A stretch of DNA of 58,841 nucleotides from Bacteroidales bacterium (GTDB lineage Bacteria; Bacteroidota; Bacteroidia; Bacteroidales; UBA932), in contig JAFVAU010000024.1 of NCBI GenBank assembly GCA_017480345.1, forward strand, positions 1-58,841, written 5' to 3'. Both the position numbers and the translations under genes were made by a program. Below the pieces are notes generated by a model. That model saw only the letters and a program-made list of their open reading frames with translations, made no database searches and was not told where the DNA came from. This document shows positions 40,066-47,784 of this stretch, piece by piece. Positions within the stretch are counted from its first letter, which is position 1, and each line of letters begins with the position of its first letter.

Positions 40066-42507
40066 TTAACGGAGAACGGCGCCGCACTCTGTCTGGAGGG
40101 CAGCCAGAACGCGGTTCATGGTGTTTTCAACGTCCGTATCCGTAAGGGTACGTTCGGGATCCTGCAGCACGAAGTTCAGGGCGTACTGCTTCTTGCCGGC
40201 GGGAATCTTCTCCCCGCGGTACACGTCAAAGAGGCTCACGCTCTTGATGAGTTTCTTGCCGGCCTTGAGGGCACTGGAACGCACGGCGGCATAGGCCACG
40301 CCTTCGTCCAGCAGGAGGGCCAGGTCTCTTCTCACCTCCGGGAAACGGGGCAGCTCCTTGAAGGAGAACTTGTCCCGCTTGATGAGGGTGAAGAGGACTT
40401 CCCAGTTAATCTCCGCCGCAAATACGGGCTGCTTGATACCGAAGCGCTTGCAGAGGGCAGGATTCAGCGTTCCCAGGGTGGCCAGAAGCTTGGGCTCCTT
40501 GCCGGGCAGGCTGTAGGTGATGCCTTCGGAGAAGAGGTCCGCCGGGGCGCTGCTGCACTGGAGCGTATTCACGTCAATGCGGTAACGGGCCATCAGGGCC
40601 TCCACATAGCCCTTGAGCTGGAAGAAATGGGACTTCTGGGCCGGGTTCCGCCAGGCCTTGTCCGGCGTTCCGCTGATGAAGAGGGAGAAGCAGCGATGCT
40701 CCTCATAGCCCGCCAGCGTGGTGCCGTCCGTCTGAGGAAGGCGCTGGTACACGGAACCGTACTCGAAGAACTTCAGGGAAGTGGCCTGCCGGTTCAGGTT
40801 GTAGGCCACCACCTCCAGACCGCTGAGGAGCAGCGTCTGCCGCATCACGTTCAGGTCCTGGCTCAGCGGGTTCACAATGTGGACGCAATGCTCTGCCGGG
40901 AAGGTTTCCAGCTTGGTATAGTAGTCCTCCTTGGTGAGGGAGTTGTTCATGGTTTCCACAAAACCGTTGGCTGCCAGCCAGTTGGAGATGGCGTTGCGCG
41001 TGGCCTCGGGGTCCGGCTGCTCGGAGGGGTTCACGCTCATCCGAAGGTTCTGCGGCAGCTCGATGTTGTTGTATCCGTAGATGCGGAGGATTTCCTCCAC
41101 CACGTCGCACTCGCGGGTCACGTCCACCATGTAGGTGGGAGCCGCCACCAGGGCGCCATCGGCCTTCTTCTCAAGGAACTGATAGTTCAGGCCTTCCAGG
41201 ATCTTTTCAATGGTTTCATGGCCGATTTCCTTGCCGATGAAATGCTGGATGCGATTGTAGTCCAGCTCAATCTGCGCCCGGCCTATCTTCCGGGGATACA
41301 CCTCACGGATTTGGCCCACAACCTTTCCGCCGGCCACCTCCTGGATGAGGAGGGCGGCGCGCTTGGCGGCGTAGAGGGCGGCCTCGGGGTCTGCTCCGCG
41401 CTCGAAGCGGAAGCTCGCGTCCGTGGAAAGCTGCTGGCTCTTGGCCGTGCGGCGGATGCTCACGGGGTCAAAGTAGGCGCCCTCGATGAACACGTCCACG
41501 GTGCGGTCCGTGACGCCGGAATCCTCTCCGCCGAACACGCCGGCGATGCACATGGGCCCTGCGGCATTGGCAATGACCATATCACAGGCATGCAGGCTGC
41601 GCTCCATGCCGTCCAGCGTGCGGATCTTCTCCCCCTCGGCGGCGCGGCGCACAATCACCTTGCCCATCACCTTGGCGGCGTCGAAGGTGTGCAGCGGCTG
41701 GCCGGTCTCGAAGAGCACGAAGTTGGAAATGTCCACCACGTTGTTGATGGGCTTGAGGCCGATGGACATCAGCCTCTCCTGCAGCCATTCCGGGCTGGGG
41801 GCCACCTTCACGCCCTTCACCGTGATGCCGGTGTAGCGGGGTGCGCCCTCGCTGTCCAGCACCTCCACGGGAATGGAATCCCCTTCGCCTTCGCGGAAAG
41901 CGTCCACGGAAGGGATACAGAGTTCTGCGGGAATGTCCTTGCTGCTCAGGTAGCCGTAAAGGTCACGGGCTACGCCTATGTGGGAAGCCGCATCAATACG
42001 GTTGGCGGTAATCTCGTATTCAATCACGGCCTCGTCCTTGAGCTGGAGGTACTCCTTGGCGGAAGTGCCCACCACGGCGCTCTCCGGGAGCACCATGATG
42101 CCGGCATGGCTGGCGCCAATTCCAAGTTCGTCCTCGGCACAGATCATACCGAAGCTCTCCACGCCCCGGATCTTGGATTTCTTGATCTTGAAATCTCCGG
42201 GAAGGACGGTGCCCAGCCGGGCAAAGAGTACCTTCTGGCCGGCGGCCACGTTGGGCGCGCCGCAAACCACCTGGACGGGCTCGGGGCTGCCGTCATTCAC
42301 CGTGGTAATGTGCAGGTGGTCGCTGTCCGGATGCGGCTCGCAGGTAAGGACCTGTGCCACCACGACGCCCTTGAGCCCTCCGGGAATCACTTCCTGCATC
42401 TGAACGCTGTCCACCTCGATGCCGATGGAAGTCATGGCCTCCGCCACCTGGTCCGAGGTGAGGTCACACTTCAAATACTCTTTTAGCCAATTGTAACTTA
42501 ACTTCAT
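40066..42507 (-). CDS. pheT: Phenylalanyl-tRNA synthetase beta subunit
   Basis: 813-residue beta subunit of PheRS. Order: N-terminal B1, tRNA-binding/OB domain (about 40-155, GLKGVVVAQVLTCEPHPDSDHL), B3/4 editing domain (about 200-400), B5, catalytic-like B6/B7 (about 490-690) and the C-terminal anticodon-binding ferredoxin-like domain (FPEVRRDLALLLDEGVAYA). Full length. pheS is not adjacent. It overlaps the ftsY stop by 4 nt. Confidence 0.97.
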   Translation of the reverse strand: MKLSYNWLKEYLKCDLTSDQVAEAMTSIGIEVDSVQMQEVIPGGLKGVVVAQVLTCEPHPDSDHLHITTVNDGSPEPVQVVCGAPNVAAGQKVLFARLGTVLPGDFKIKKSKIRGVESFGMICAEDELGIGASHAGIMVLPESAVVGTSAKEYLQLKDEAVIEYEITANRIDAASHIGVARDLYGYLSSKDIPAELCIPSVDAFREGEGDSIPVEVLDSEGAPRYTGITVKGVKVAPSPEWLQERLMSIGLKPINNVVDISNFVLFETGQPLHTFDAAKVMGKVIVRRAAEGEKIRTLDGMERSLHACDMVIANAAGPMCIAGVFGGEDSGVTDRTVDVFIEGAYFDPVSIRRTAKSQQLSTDASFRFERGADPEAALYAAKRAALLIQEVAGGKVVGQIREVYPRKIGRAQIELDYNRIQHFIGKEIGHETIEKILEGLNYQFLEKKADGALVAAPTYMVDVTRECDVVEEILRIYGYNNIELPQNLRMSVNPSEQPDPEATRNAISNWLAANGFVETMNNSLTKEDYYTKLETFPAEHCVHIVNPLSQDLNVMRQTLLLSGLEVVAYNLNRQATSLKFFEYGSVYQRLPQTDGTTLAGYEEHRCFSLFISGTPDKAWRNPAQKSHFFQLKGYVEALMARYRIDVNTLQCSSAPADLFSEGITYSLPGKEPKLLATLGTLNPALCKRFGIKQPVFAAEINWEVLFTLIKRDKFSFKELPRFPEVRRDLALLLDEGVAYAAVRSSALKAGKKLIKSVSLFDVYRGEKIPAGKKQYALNFVLQDPERTLTDTDVENTMNRVLAALQTECGAVLR

Positions 42508-43424
42508 TGTATATCTTCCAGTTTAAACAAATCTTCTACGAACTCTTTTTTGTCAAAGACCTTCAGGTCTTCCACGCCTTCTCCGATTCCCAGGAACTTG
42601 ATGGGAATCTTGAAGCCGTCCACGATACCCACCACCACGCCGCCCTTGGCGCTGCCGTCCAGTTTGGTCATGGCCAGGGCCGTCACATCCGTGGCCTTGG
42701 AGAACTCGCGGGCCTGCACGAAGGCATTCTGGCCGGTGGAGGCGTCCAGCACCAGCAGCACCTCGTGCGGGGCGTCGGGCACCACGCGGCGGATTACGTT
42801 GCGGATTTTGGTGAGCTCGTTCATCAGGTCCACCCGGTTGTGCAGGCGGCCGGCGGTGTCTATGAGGACCACATCGGCCCCTTTGGCAACGGCCGATGAA
42901 ACCGTATCGAAGGCCACGGAGGCGGGGTCTGCGCCCATGGGCTGCTTCACAATATCCGCTCCGGCGCGCTCCGCCCAGACGCTGAGCTGCTCCACGGCGG
43001 CGGCGCGGAACGTATCGGCCGCTCCCACCACCACCTTCTTGCCCTGCGCTTTCAGCATAGACGCCAGCTTGCCAATGGTGGTGGTCTTCCCCACTCCGTT
43101 CACGCCCACAACCAGCATCACGTAAGGCTTCTTGGAAAAATCGAAAGGAACCACCGGCGCATCGTCCCCCATGAGGTTGGCAATCTCGTCCCGGATGATG
43201 GCCGTGAGCTCCTCCATGTCCATGTACTTGTCCTCCTCCACGCGGTCCTGGATATTGTCCAGGAGCTTCAGGGTGGTCTCCACCCCCATGTCCGAAGACA
43301 GCAGGGCCTCCTCCAGCGCATCCAGCACATCCTCGTCCACCCGGGACTTGCCCGTAATGGACCGCCCCAGCTTCTGGAAGAAGTTCAGGTTGGTTTTCTT
43401 AATGCCTTTGTCGAATATTCCCAT
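42504..43424 (-). CDS. ftsY: Signal recognition particle receptor FtsY
   Basis: SRP receptor GTPase (306 aa), pairing with Ffh to deliver membrane proteins. NG domain with G1 GVNGVGKTTTIGKLA, G3 DTAGRLHN, G4 TKLDGSAKGG. The acidic A domain is almost absent, the short form usual in Bacteroidota. I start at MGIFDKGIKKTN (43424), 6 nt from a -7 box; upstream in-frame ATGs precede the promoter. Confidence 0.96.
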   Translation of the reverse strand: MGIFDKGIKKTNLNFFQKLGRSITGKSRVDEDVLDALEEALLSSDMGVETTLKLLDNIQDRVEEDKYMDMEELTAIIRDEIANLMGDDAPVVPFDFSKKPYVMLVVGVNGVGKTTTIGKLASMLKAQGKKVVVGAADTFRAAAVEQLSVWAERAGADIVKQPMGADPASVAFDTVSSAVAKGADVVLIDTAGRLHNRVDLMNELTKIRNVIRRVVPDAPHEVLLVLDASTGQNAFVQAREFSKATDVTALAMTKLDGSAKGGVVVGIVDGFKIPIKFLGIGEGVEDLKVFDKKEFVEDLFKLEDIQ

Positions 43425-43430
43425 AGTCTG

Positions 43431-43461
43431 CAAAGATACATATTTTACCCGCAGAAAACAA
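43431..43461 (-). promoter_or_regulatory. Promoter of ftsY
   Basis: On the minus strand TTG (plus 43459-43461), 20 bp, TATCTTTG (plus 43431-43438), then 6 nt to the ATG. Near-leaderless. Confidence 0.75.
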
Positions 43462-43494
43462 GGGAAAACCGCTCCACCGCTGTCGGCCTCCTTT

Positions 43495-43627
43495 GCCACG
43501 TTGACACAGAATCGGCCTTGTGCGCACTATACGCGTCAACGTGGCAAGGTTTTGGGCCGATTGGGCCGTTTTTGCAGCCGCGTTGACACAGAATCGGCCT
43601 TGTGCGCGTTGTAGGTGTCAACGTGGC
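43495..43627 (+). repeat. Left REP doublet of the accessory island
   Basis: Two 51-bp units joined by a 31-bp linker. Unit A: arms GCCACGTTGAC (43495-43505) and GTCAACGTGGC (43535-43545). Unit B: GCCGCGTTGAC (43577-43587) and GTCAACGTGGC (43617-43627). Both interiors begin ACAGAATCGGCCTTGTGCGC. A near-identical doublet in reverse orientation lies at 50538-50670. Next to a RAYT gene this is a REP/BIME element. Confidence 0.9.
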
Positions 43628-44604
43628 AACACAAGGCAGCGGCGGATCAACTGTTCCGGGAGATGATGCTCATGGTAGAGCACCCTGGCTATCTGCGTTT
43701 TCTGGGAATCGGTGAGCTGATAGACGGACGTGGCGCCGAAGGAGGGGAGCAAGTCCTTGTCGATGAGCCGACAGGCATCCAGATCCTGCATCCGGGCGCG
43801 GTTATAGTATCGGCCCGACTCATTCTTGAGCATCTGGGTGATGGACTTTTCGTCGGCCTGCTCGATATCCCGGATGGTGAGAGGGGCGCCCGTCTTGTCG
43901 CCGAGTTGCTCGCGGGACCAGCTTTCGTCCGTGAGCCGGTTCATCTGATACAGATAGTTCCGCGGGGAGCCGTAGTATTGCTCGGCCCGTCGGATTTCCA
44001 TGAAGCTTTGCCGGGTAAAAACGCCCTCTGCATTCATCCGGTAATGGTCCGGAAACTCAGAGTGGCGGGGAAGCAGGGCGCACATGTCTTCTCTGGACAG
44101 GGACACGGGCTTTTCCGCAAGAAGGCCGATGTCTTCCACAAACATGTCCCGCGCAGAGCAATAGGGATACCCCAGCGTGGTGGCCGATGCACCATGGTGC
44201 AAGCCGTTTCGGAGCACGTAATTCTGGAATACCATCTGGTGCACGTGCCCCTCTATTTTCAGTTGGAAGGTGTATTTCTCTCCCATGCGCCCCTTGCGGC
44301 CGTATTTCCTGTTGAAGTATTTGGAATACGACATGCGGAGGGCGGCGGCAAACTGCTGCGGGTTTCCGGAGAAAATTCCCAGATGCACATGCGTGGACAT
44401 TTCCGCATCCACCAGGATCTCCGTATCCATGGAAAAAGCCCGGAGCGCCATCAGGTTCACGAACATTCCATGGTCTTCCCGGTCCCGGAACATCACCTCC
44501 TCATGCGAGGTGAAGCAGATATGATACGACTCTTTCACGCCGACAAGGTAAGGACGAGTTGCCGGAATTCCAACAATCGTAAAAAACATTTTTCTGTTTT
44601 GCAT
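43618..44604 (-). CDS. REP-associated tyrosine transposase (RAYT, IS200/Y1 family)
   Basis: A 328-residue member of the Y1/HUH transposase superfamily. The HUH motif is MSTHVHLGIF, and the helix with the catalytic tyrosine is LRMSYSKYFNRKYGRKGRMG, which also carries the RAYT YFN-RKYG-RKG signature. A long C-terminal helical domain follows. RAYTs cut single-stranded REP hairpins and are thought to spread them; this one is beside its probable REPs. The last codons and stop (CCA CGT TGA) lie in the REP arm. The start is uncertain: ATGs at 44667, 44604 and 44589 are in frame. Confidence 0.85.
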   Translation of the reverse strand: MQNRKMFFTIVGIPATRPYLVGVKESYHICFTSHEEVMFRDREDHGMFVNLMALRAFSMDTEILVDAEMSTHVHLGIFSGNPQQFAAALRMSYSKYFNRKYGRKGRMGEKYTFQLKIEGHVHQMVFQNYVLRNGLHHGASATTLGYPYCSARDMFVEDIGLLAEKPVSLSREDMCALLPRHSEFPDHYRMNAEGVFTRQSFMEIRRAEQYYGSPRNYLYQMNRLTDESWSREQLGDKTGAPLTIRDIEQADEKSITQMLKNESGRYYNRARMQDLDACRLIDKDLLPSFGATSVYQLTDSQKTQIARVLYHEHHLPEQLIRRCLVLPR

Positions 44605-44631
44605 CGTTTTTTTGCTGTTTTTTACGATTGT
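44573..44631. repeat. Perfect 16-bp inverted repeat at the RAYT 5' end
   Basis: ACAATCGTAAAAAACA (44573-44588) and TGTTTTTTACGATTGT (44616-44631), 27-bp spacer. It spans the likely RAYT start region and lies next to the outward promoter at 44645. It may be an operator or a transposase-binding site. Confidence 0.75.
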
Positions 44632-44644
44632 GCAATTTTTTTTG

Positions 44645-44652
44645 TAGATTTG
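44645..44652 (+). promoter_or_regulatory. Candidate -7 box for the structured RNA and methyltransferase operon
   Basis: TAGATTTG matches TAnnTTTG; the -33 region is poor (TTTA or a TTG only 14 bp away). No other -7 box is seen before the methyltransferase ATG at 44897. Confidence 0.5.
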
Positions 44653-44657
44653 CTCTC

Positions 44658-44872
44658 GCAATACCATTGCAAGACATATTTTTTTAATAGCACAAGCTAT
44701 TTATTCGGTTACCTGAAACCTAGGAAATTTCAAGAAGCCACCGGATAAGTCGGCAAGTGCCTGCGCTTTGGCGTGGGTGTGACTTATTCAGGCAAGGGCT
44801 TCCTAGGGCCTCAGGTATGGATAATAACATCCATGCCTTTTTTTTGTGCCCGGAAGCCTTTTCGAATAAGTC
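44658..44872 (+). ncRNA. Undescribed structured RNA / attenuator-like leader
   Basis: Two small hairpins, GCAAT-acc-ATTGC (44658-44670) and AATAGC-acaa-GCTATT (44686-44701), precede a long stem: ACCTGA/TCAGGT (44711-44716, 44811-44816), CCTAGG/CCTAGG (44719-44724, 44802-44807), GAAGCC/GGCTTC (44734-44739, 44797-44802), GGATAAGTC/GACTTATTC (44743-44751, 44781-44789), CCTGCGC/GCGTGGG (44760-44766, 44771-44777). A terminator overlaps the outer arm. The 3' arms can instead pair with GGAAGCC (44852-44858) and GAATAAGTC (44864-44872) beyond the terminator, giving a second exclusive fold. It could be a free sRNA or a switch for the methyltransferase genes. Confidence 0.6.
44814..44845 (+). terminator. 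Intrinsic terminator inside the leader of the methyltransferase operon
   Basis: GGTATGGAT (44814-44822), loop AATAAC, ATCCATGCC (44829-44837), then eight T. The first three bases are shared with the outer stem of the upstream structure, so the two compete. Confidence 0.85.
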
Positions 44873-44896
44873 GCCTGTGCCCAATGAAAGCGCAGA

Positions 44897-45535
44897 ATGG
44901 ACACCCAGATCAAGTCCAAGGACCGGGTGGCCGCTCACGGGGAGGTGTTCACCAACCCCCGTGAGGTGAATGCCATGCTGGACCTTGTGAAGCCGGAGAC
45001 GGAGCGGATAGACTCCCGTTTCCTGGAGCCCGCTTGCGGCGACGGCAACTTCCTCATAGAGATTCTCCGACGCAAACTCGCGGTCTGCGAGGCCCGCGTC
45101 AAAGCCAGACAATACACCCAGCTTCAGTATGAGCACGATGCCATATGGGCCCTCTCCAGCATCTACGGCATCGAACTGTTGGCCGATAATGCATCGGCCT
45201 GTCGGGAACGCCTCCTGAATTACTTCACGGAGCAGTACCGGACGCTCTTCAAATCCCGATGCAAGGACAGTTGCCTTGAAGCGGCCCGTTACATCCTTTC
45301 CAAGAACATCATCCACGGCGACGCCCTCACTTACAAGCGTGTGGACAAGCCCGACGAGTGGATCCATATCAGTGAATGGAGCTTCATCGGGGCCGATAAG
45401 GTGAACCGTCGTGACTATGAATTCTCCTACCTCGTGGGGGAATACGAGAGCGACGGGCTTTTCTCCGACCTTCCGGCCCAGACTTTCGCCCCCGTTCATT
45501 TTCTCCAAATAAATGCTGCTGCCTATGGTGAATAG
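44897..45535 (+). CDS. Adenine methyltransferase-like protein, SAM-binding half
   Basis: A 212-residue protein with methyltransferase features. VAAHGEVFTNPREVNAML is the usual opening of Eco57I-like N6-adenine methyltransferases, and FLEPACGDGNFLIEIL (about residues 48-63) is a strong SAM-binding motif I. NIIHGDALTY (about 139-148) marks the strand before motif IV, but the catalytic NPPY/F motif is absent. It is thus a partial or non-catalytic subunit that probably works with the next protein, with which its gene overlaps by 11 nt or more. Codon use is like the core genome. Confidence 0.8.
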   Translation: MDTQIKSKDRVAAHGEVFTNPREVNAMLDLVKPETERIDSRFLEPACGDGNFLIEILRRKLAVCEARVKARQYTQLQYEHDAIWALSSIYGIELLADNASACRERLLNYFTEQYRTLFKSRCKDSCLEAARYILSKNIIHGDALTYKRVDKPDEWIHISEWSFIGADKVNRRDYEFSYLVGEYESDGLFSDLPAQTFAPVHFLQINAAAYGE

Positions 45536-47051
45536 TTCCTACAATCCGGATGTGCTCAACTGCATTGCCAATCTGAGCAACGATGAGGTATTCACCCCGC
45601 CGGAACTGGCCAACCGCGTCCTGGACCTGCTCCCGCAAGAACTCTTCAAGAGTCCGGACACCAAATTCCTGGACCCGTTCACCAAGAGCGGCGTCTTTCT
45701 CCGGGAGATTGTCAAACGACTGGACCGCGGGCTGGAGCCTCAAATGCCGGACCGTCAGCTCCGCATCGACCACATCCTGCACAAGCAGGTATTCGGCATT
45801 GCCATCACGGAACTCACCTCCTACCTGTCCCGCCGAAGTGTCTATTGCAGCAAGAAGGCCGATGGGAAGTACAGCGTCTCCCGTTTTAACACGGAGAGCG
45901 GCAACATCCTGTACGCCAACCGCTCCCACACTTGGGAGAATGGCAAATGCAAGTACTGCGGCGCGTCCCAGCAGGTGTACGACCGCGGCTCCGAGGCAGA
46001 GCAATATGCCTACATGTTCATTCACACAGACAATCCCAAACAGTTCTTTGGCAATATGAAGTTTGATGTAATTATAGGTAATCCGCCGTATCAGCTGAAT
46101 GATGGTGGAGGGACCGGTTCAAGTGCAAAAGCAATTTACGATAAATTTGTCATTCAGGCACAGGCATTAAAACCACGATATATCACAATGATTATCCCTG
46201 CCCGATGGATGACAGGAGGAAAGGGATTGGATGGTTTTAGGGAATCCATGATAAAAGACAGAAGAATAAAAGTGATGCATGATTTCCTTGATGCCTCTCA
46301 ATGCTTCTCTGGTGTTAGCATAGAAGGTGGTGTATGCTATTTTTTGTGGGATCGGGACAATCAGGGGTTATGTAATTACTATCTACATCAGTCAAATGAG
46401 CATACACTTAATTCTAAAAAAACATTGGATGAGGATGGAACAAGTGACATCGTGATTAGAGATCCCAATTTAATTCAAATTTTGAATAAGGTGCAGTGTT
46501 TGAGGGAAAGAACGTTTGATTCGCTTGTCTCAGCAAGAAATCCTTTTGGAATAAATAGCAAGGTCGATGATATTGTGACAAAGTCTGCAGGGGAGTTGCG
46601 TGTGCTCTGTCGGTATAACACTAAACGGACGATTCTTCCTTTGAAAAAGGCCTTTTCGGTACCTCGTGGTCAGGAATACATTGGGAAATATAAACTGTTT
46701 GTTTCAAAGGCAGATGGTGCTGCTGGTCAAATCGGTAACCCGATTCCGGCAAGGATTATCGGCAAGGCGGAATTGGGGGAACCAGACATGGTGTGCTCCG
46801 AGACATTTTTGGCGATAGGCCCTTTTTCAAGCAAAAAAGAGGCCATCACCGTTGCTTCTTATATACAGACAAAGTTCTTTCGTTTGCTTGTGGGAATAAG
46901 AAAGAATAAAAACATGACCCAGAAAACGTATTCTTATGTTCCTATCCAAAACTTCTCCCACCCTTGGACCGATGAGATGCTCTACAAGAAATACAATCTC
47001 TCTGAGGAAGAAATTGCGTTCATCGAATCCATGATTCGTCCGATGGAATAA
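45525..47051 (+). CDS. N6-adenine DNA methyltransferase, catalytic and recognition subunit
   Basis: A 508-residue Eco57I-type methylase. DEVFTPPELANRVLDLLP opens the fold, FLDPFTKSGVFLREI (about residues 43-57) is a motif I variant with Lys-Ser where Gly is usual, and IIGNPPYQ (about 180-187) is the catalytic motif IV. A cysteine pair, CKYCG, lies at about 142-146. The remaining 320 residues should hold the target recognition domain. DNA from about 46060 to 46930 is AT-rich (one 60-bp line is 32 % G+C) inside a G+C-rich gene. An in-frame ATG at 45513 is an alternative start. Confidence 0.85.
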   Translation: MVNSSYNPDVLNCIANLSNDEVFTPPELANRVLDLLPQELFKSPDTKFLDPFTKSGVFLREIVKRLDRGLEPQMPDRQLRIDHILHKQVFGIAITELTSYLSRRSVYCSKKADGKYSVSRFNTESGNILYANRSHTWENGKCKYCGASQQVYDRGSEAEQYAYMFIHTDNPKQFFGNMKFDVIIGNPPYQLNDGGGTGSSAKAIYDKFVIQAQALKPRYITMIIPARWMTGGKGLDGFRESMIKDRRIKVMHDFLDASQCFSGVSIEGGVCYFLWDRDNQGLCNYYLHQSNEHTLNSKKTLDEDGTSDIVIRDPNLIQILNKVQCLRERTFDSLVSARNPFGINSKVDDIVTKSAGELRVLCRYNTKRTILPLKKAFSVPRGQEYIGKYKLFVSKADGAAGQIGNPIPARIIGKAELGEPDMVCSETFLAIGPFSSKKEAITVASYIQTKFFRLLVGIRKNKNMTQKTYSYVPIQNFSHPWTDEMLYKKYNLSEEEIAFIESMIRPME

Positions 47052-47070
47052 AATGATATAAACCGCGCTC

Positions 47071-47101
47071 TTTGAAAAGATTGGAAACTTTTGTACTTTT
47101 G
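47071..47101 (+). promoter_or_regulatory. Promoter of the MNT/HEPN pair
   Basis: TTTG (47071-47074), 19 bp, TACTTTTG (47094-47101), then 16 nt to the ATG at 47118. A consensus promoter, so this pair has its own transcription. Confidence 0.8.
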
Positions 47102-47117
47102 TAGAAAGTCATATTGT

Positions 47118-47411
47118 ATGGACGCCAAAGTACGAAAAGTAATCAGTAACTATTTCAAATCCAAGCCCGTCGAGAAAGCTTGGGTGTTCGGGTCTTTCTC
47201 CCGCGGAGAAGAGACTCGTGATAGTGACGTGGATATCCTTGTCGTACTTACGCCCGGTGCCCATATGGGGCTGCAGTTTTTCGGAATGATTGTCGACCTG
47301 GAACAGCTTCTTGGCCGTTCTGTGGATCTCGTCGTAGATGGCAATCTGCTTCCCTTTGCTCGCGAGAGTGCTGAAAGAGATAAGGTATTAGTCTATGAGA
47401 GAGCCAGTTAG
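47118..47411 (+). CDS. mntA: MNT-family nucleotidyltransferase antitoxin (MntA-like)
   Basis: A 97-residue minimal nucleotidyltransferase. The catalytic motif is VFGSFSRGEETRDSDVDILV (about residues 19-38), with a third acidic residue in SVDLVVDG. In MntA-HepT pairs this antitoxin neutralises the HEPN RNase by AMP transfer to its tyrosine. Here the reading frame is intact but the partner is broken. Its 3' end overlaps the start of the toxin remnant. Confidence 0.85.
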   Translation: MDAKVRKVISNYFKSKPVEKAWVFGSFSRGEETRDSDVDILVVLTPGAHMGLQFFGMIVDLEQLLGRSVDLVVDGNLLPFARESAERDKVLVYERAS

Positions 47412-47742
47412 AGATACGGGAAGACTATGACACATTCTTGTGGCCATCAATTACGTTGAGACTTTTACGGAAGGTTTAACATATGATGACCTCCTCTCTG
47501 ATGCGCTACATCTTCATGCTGTAGTTCACAATGTATAGGTAATAGGAGAGGCGGTCTATAAGTTTTCGCTGGAGTTCAAGGCTACCCATCCTGATACACC
47601 ATGGGCAATCATTGAAAAAATGCGCCACGTACTGGTACACGATTATTATCAGATTGATTTTGACATTCTATGGGATGTCATTAAGAAGGACCTTCCTGTG
47701 CTGAAAGTCCAGATAGAGTCTTATCAGTCTTATCTCCAATAA
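47395..47742 (+). pseudogene. HEPN-family toxin (HepT/DUF86) with two in-frame stops
   Basis: From the ATG at 47395 the frame encodes a DUF86/HepT protein of 115 codons, interrupted by TGA (47428-47430) and TAG (47536-47538). Recognisable parts are MREPVRDTGRL, HILVAINYVETFTEGLTY, VIGEAVYKF and KMRHVLVHDYYQID, which holds the R-x4-H RNase motif and the tyrosine-rich segment AMPylated in relatives. There is no frameshift and the catalytic motif is intact. Two different stops argue against recoding. Confidence 0.85.
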
Positions 47743-47784
47743 AGTTTCCTTTCCAATCTTTGAGCGCCATAACAAAACAATGCT

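Noticed and set aside
39967-42486. An 839-codon open frame on the plus strand
   Set aside because: Antisense shadow of pheT and part of its neighbour; no recognisable domains.
43495-43627. REP doublet as a CRISPR-like or integron attC site
   Set aside because: Two imperfect palindromes with a linker and a RAYT neighbour fit REP/BIME better; no integrase gene is present.
44658-44872. Retron-type msr/msd RNA
   Set aside because: The long hairpin and repeats recall a retron, but no reverse transcriptase gene lies nearby.
47395-47742. HEPN gene as a recoded, functional gene
   Set aside because: It needs read-through of both TGA and TAG; nothing else in the window suggests stop reassignment.
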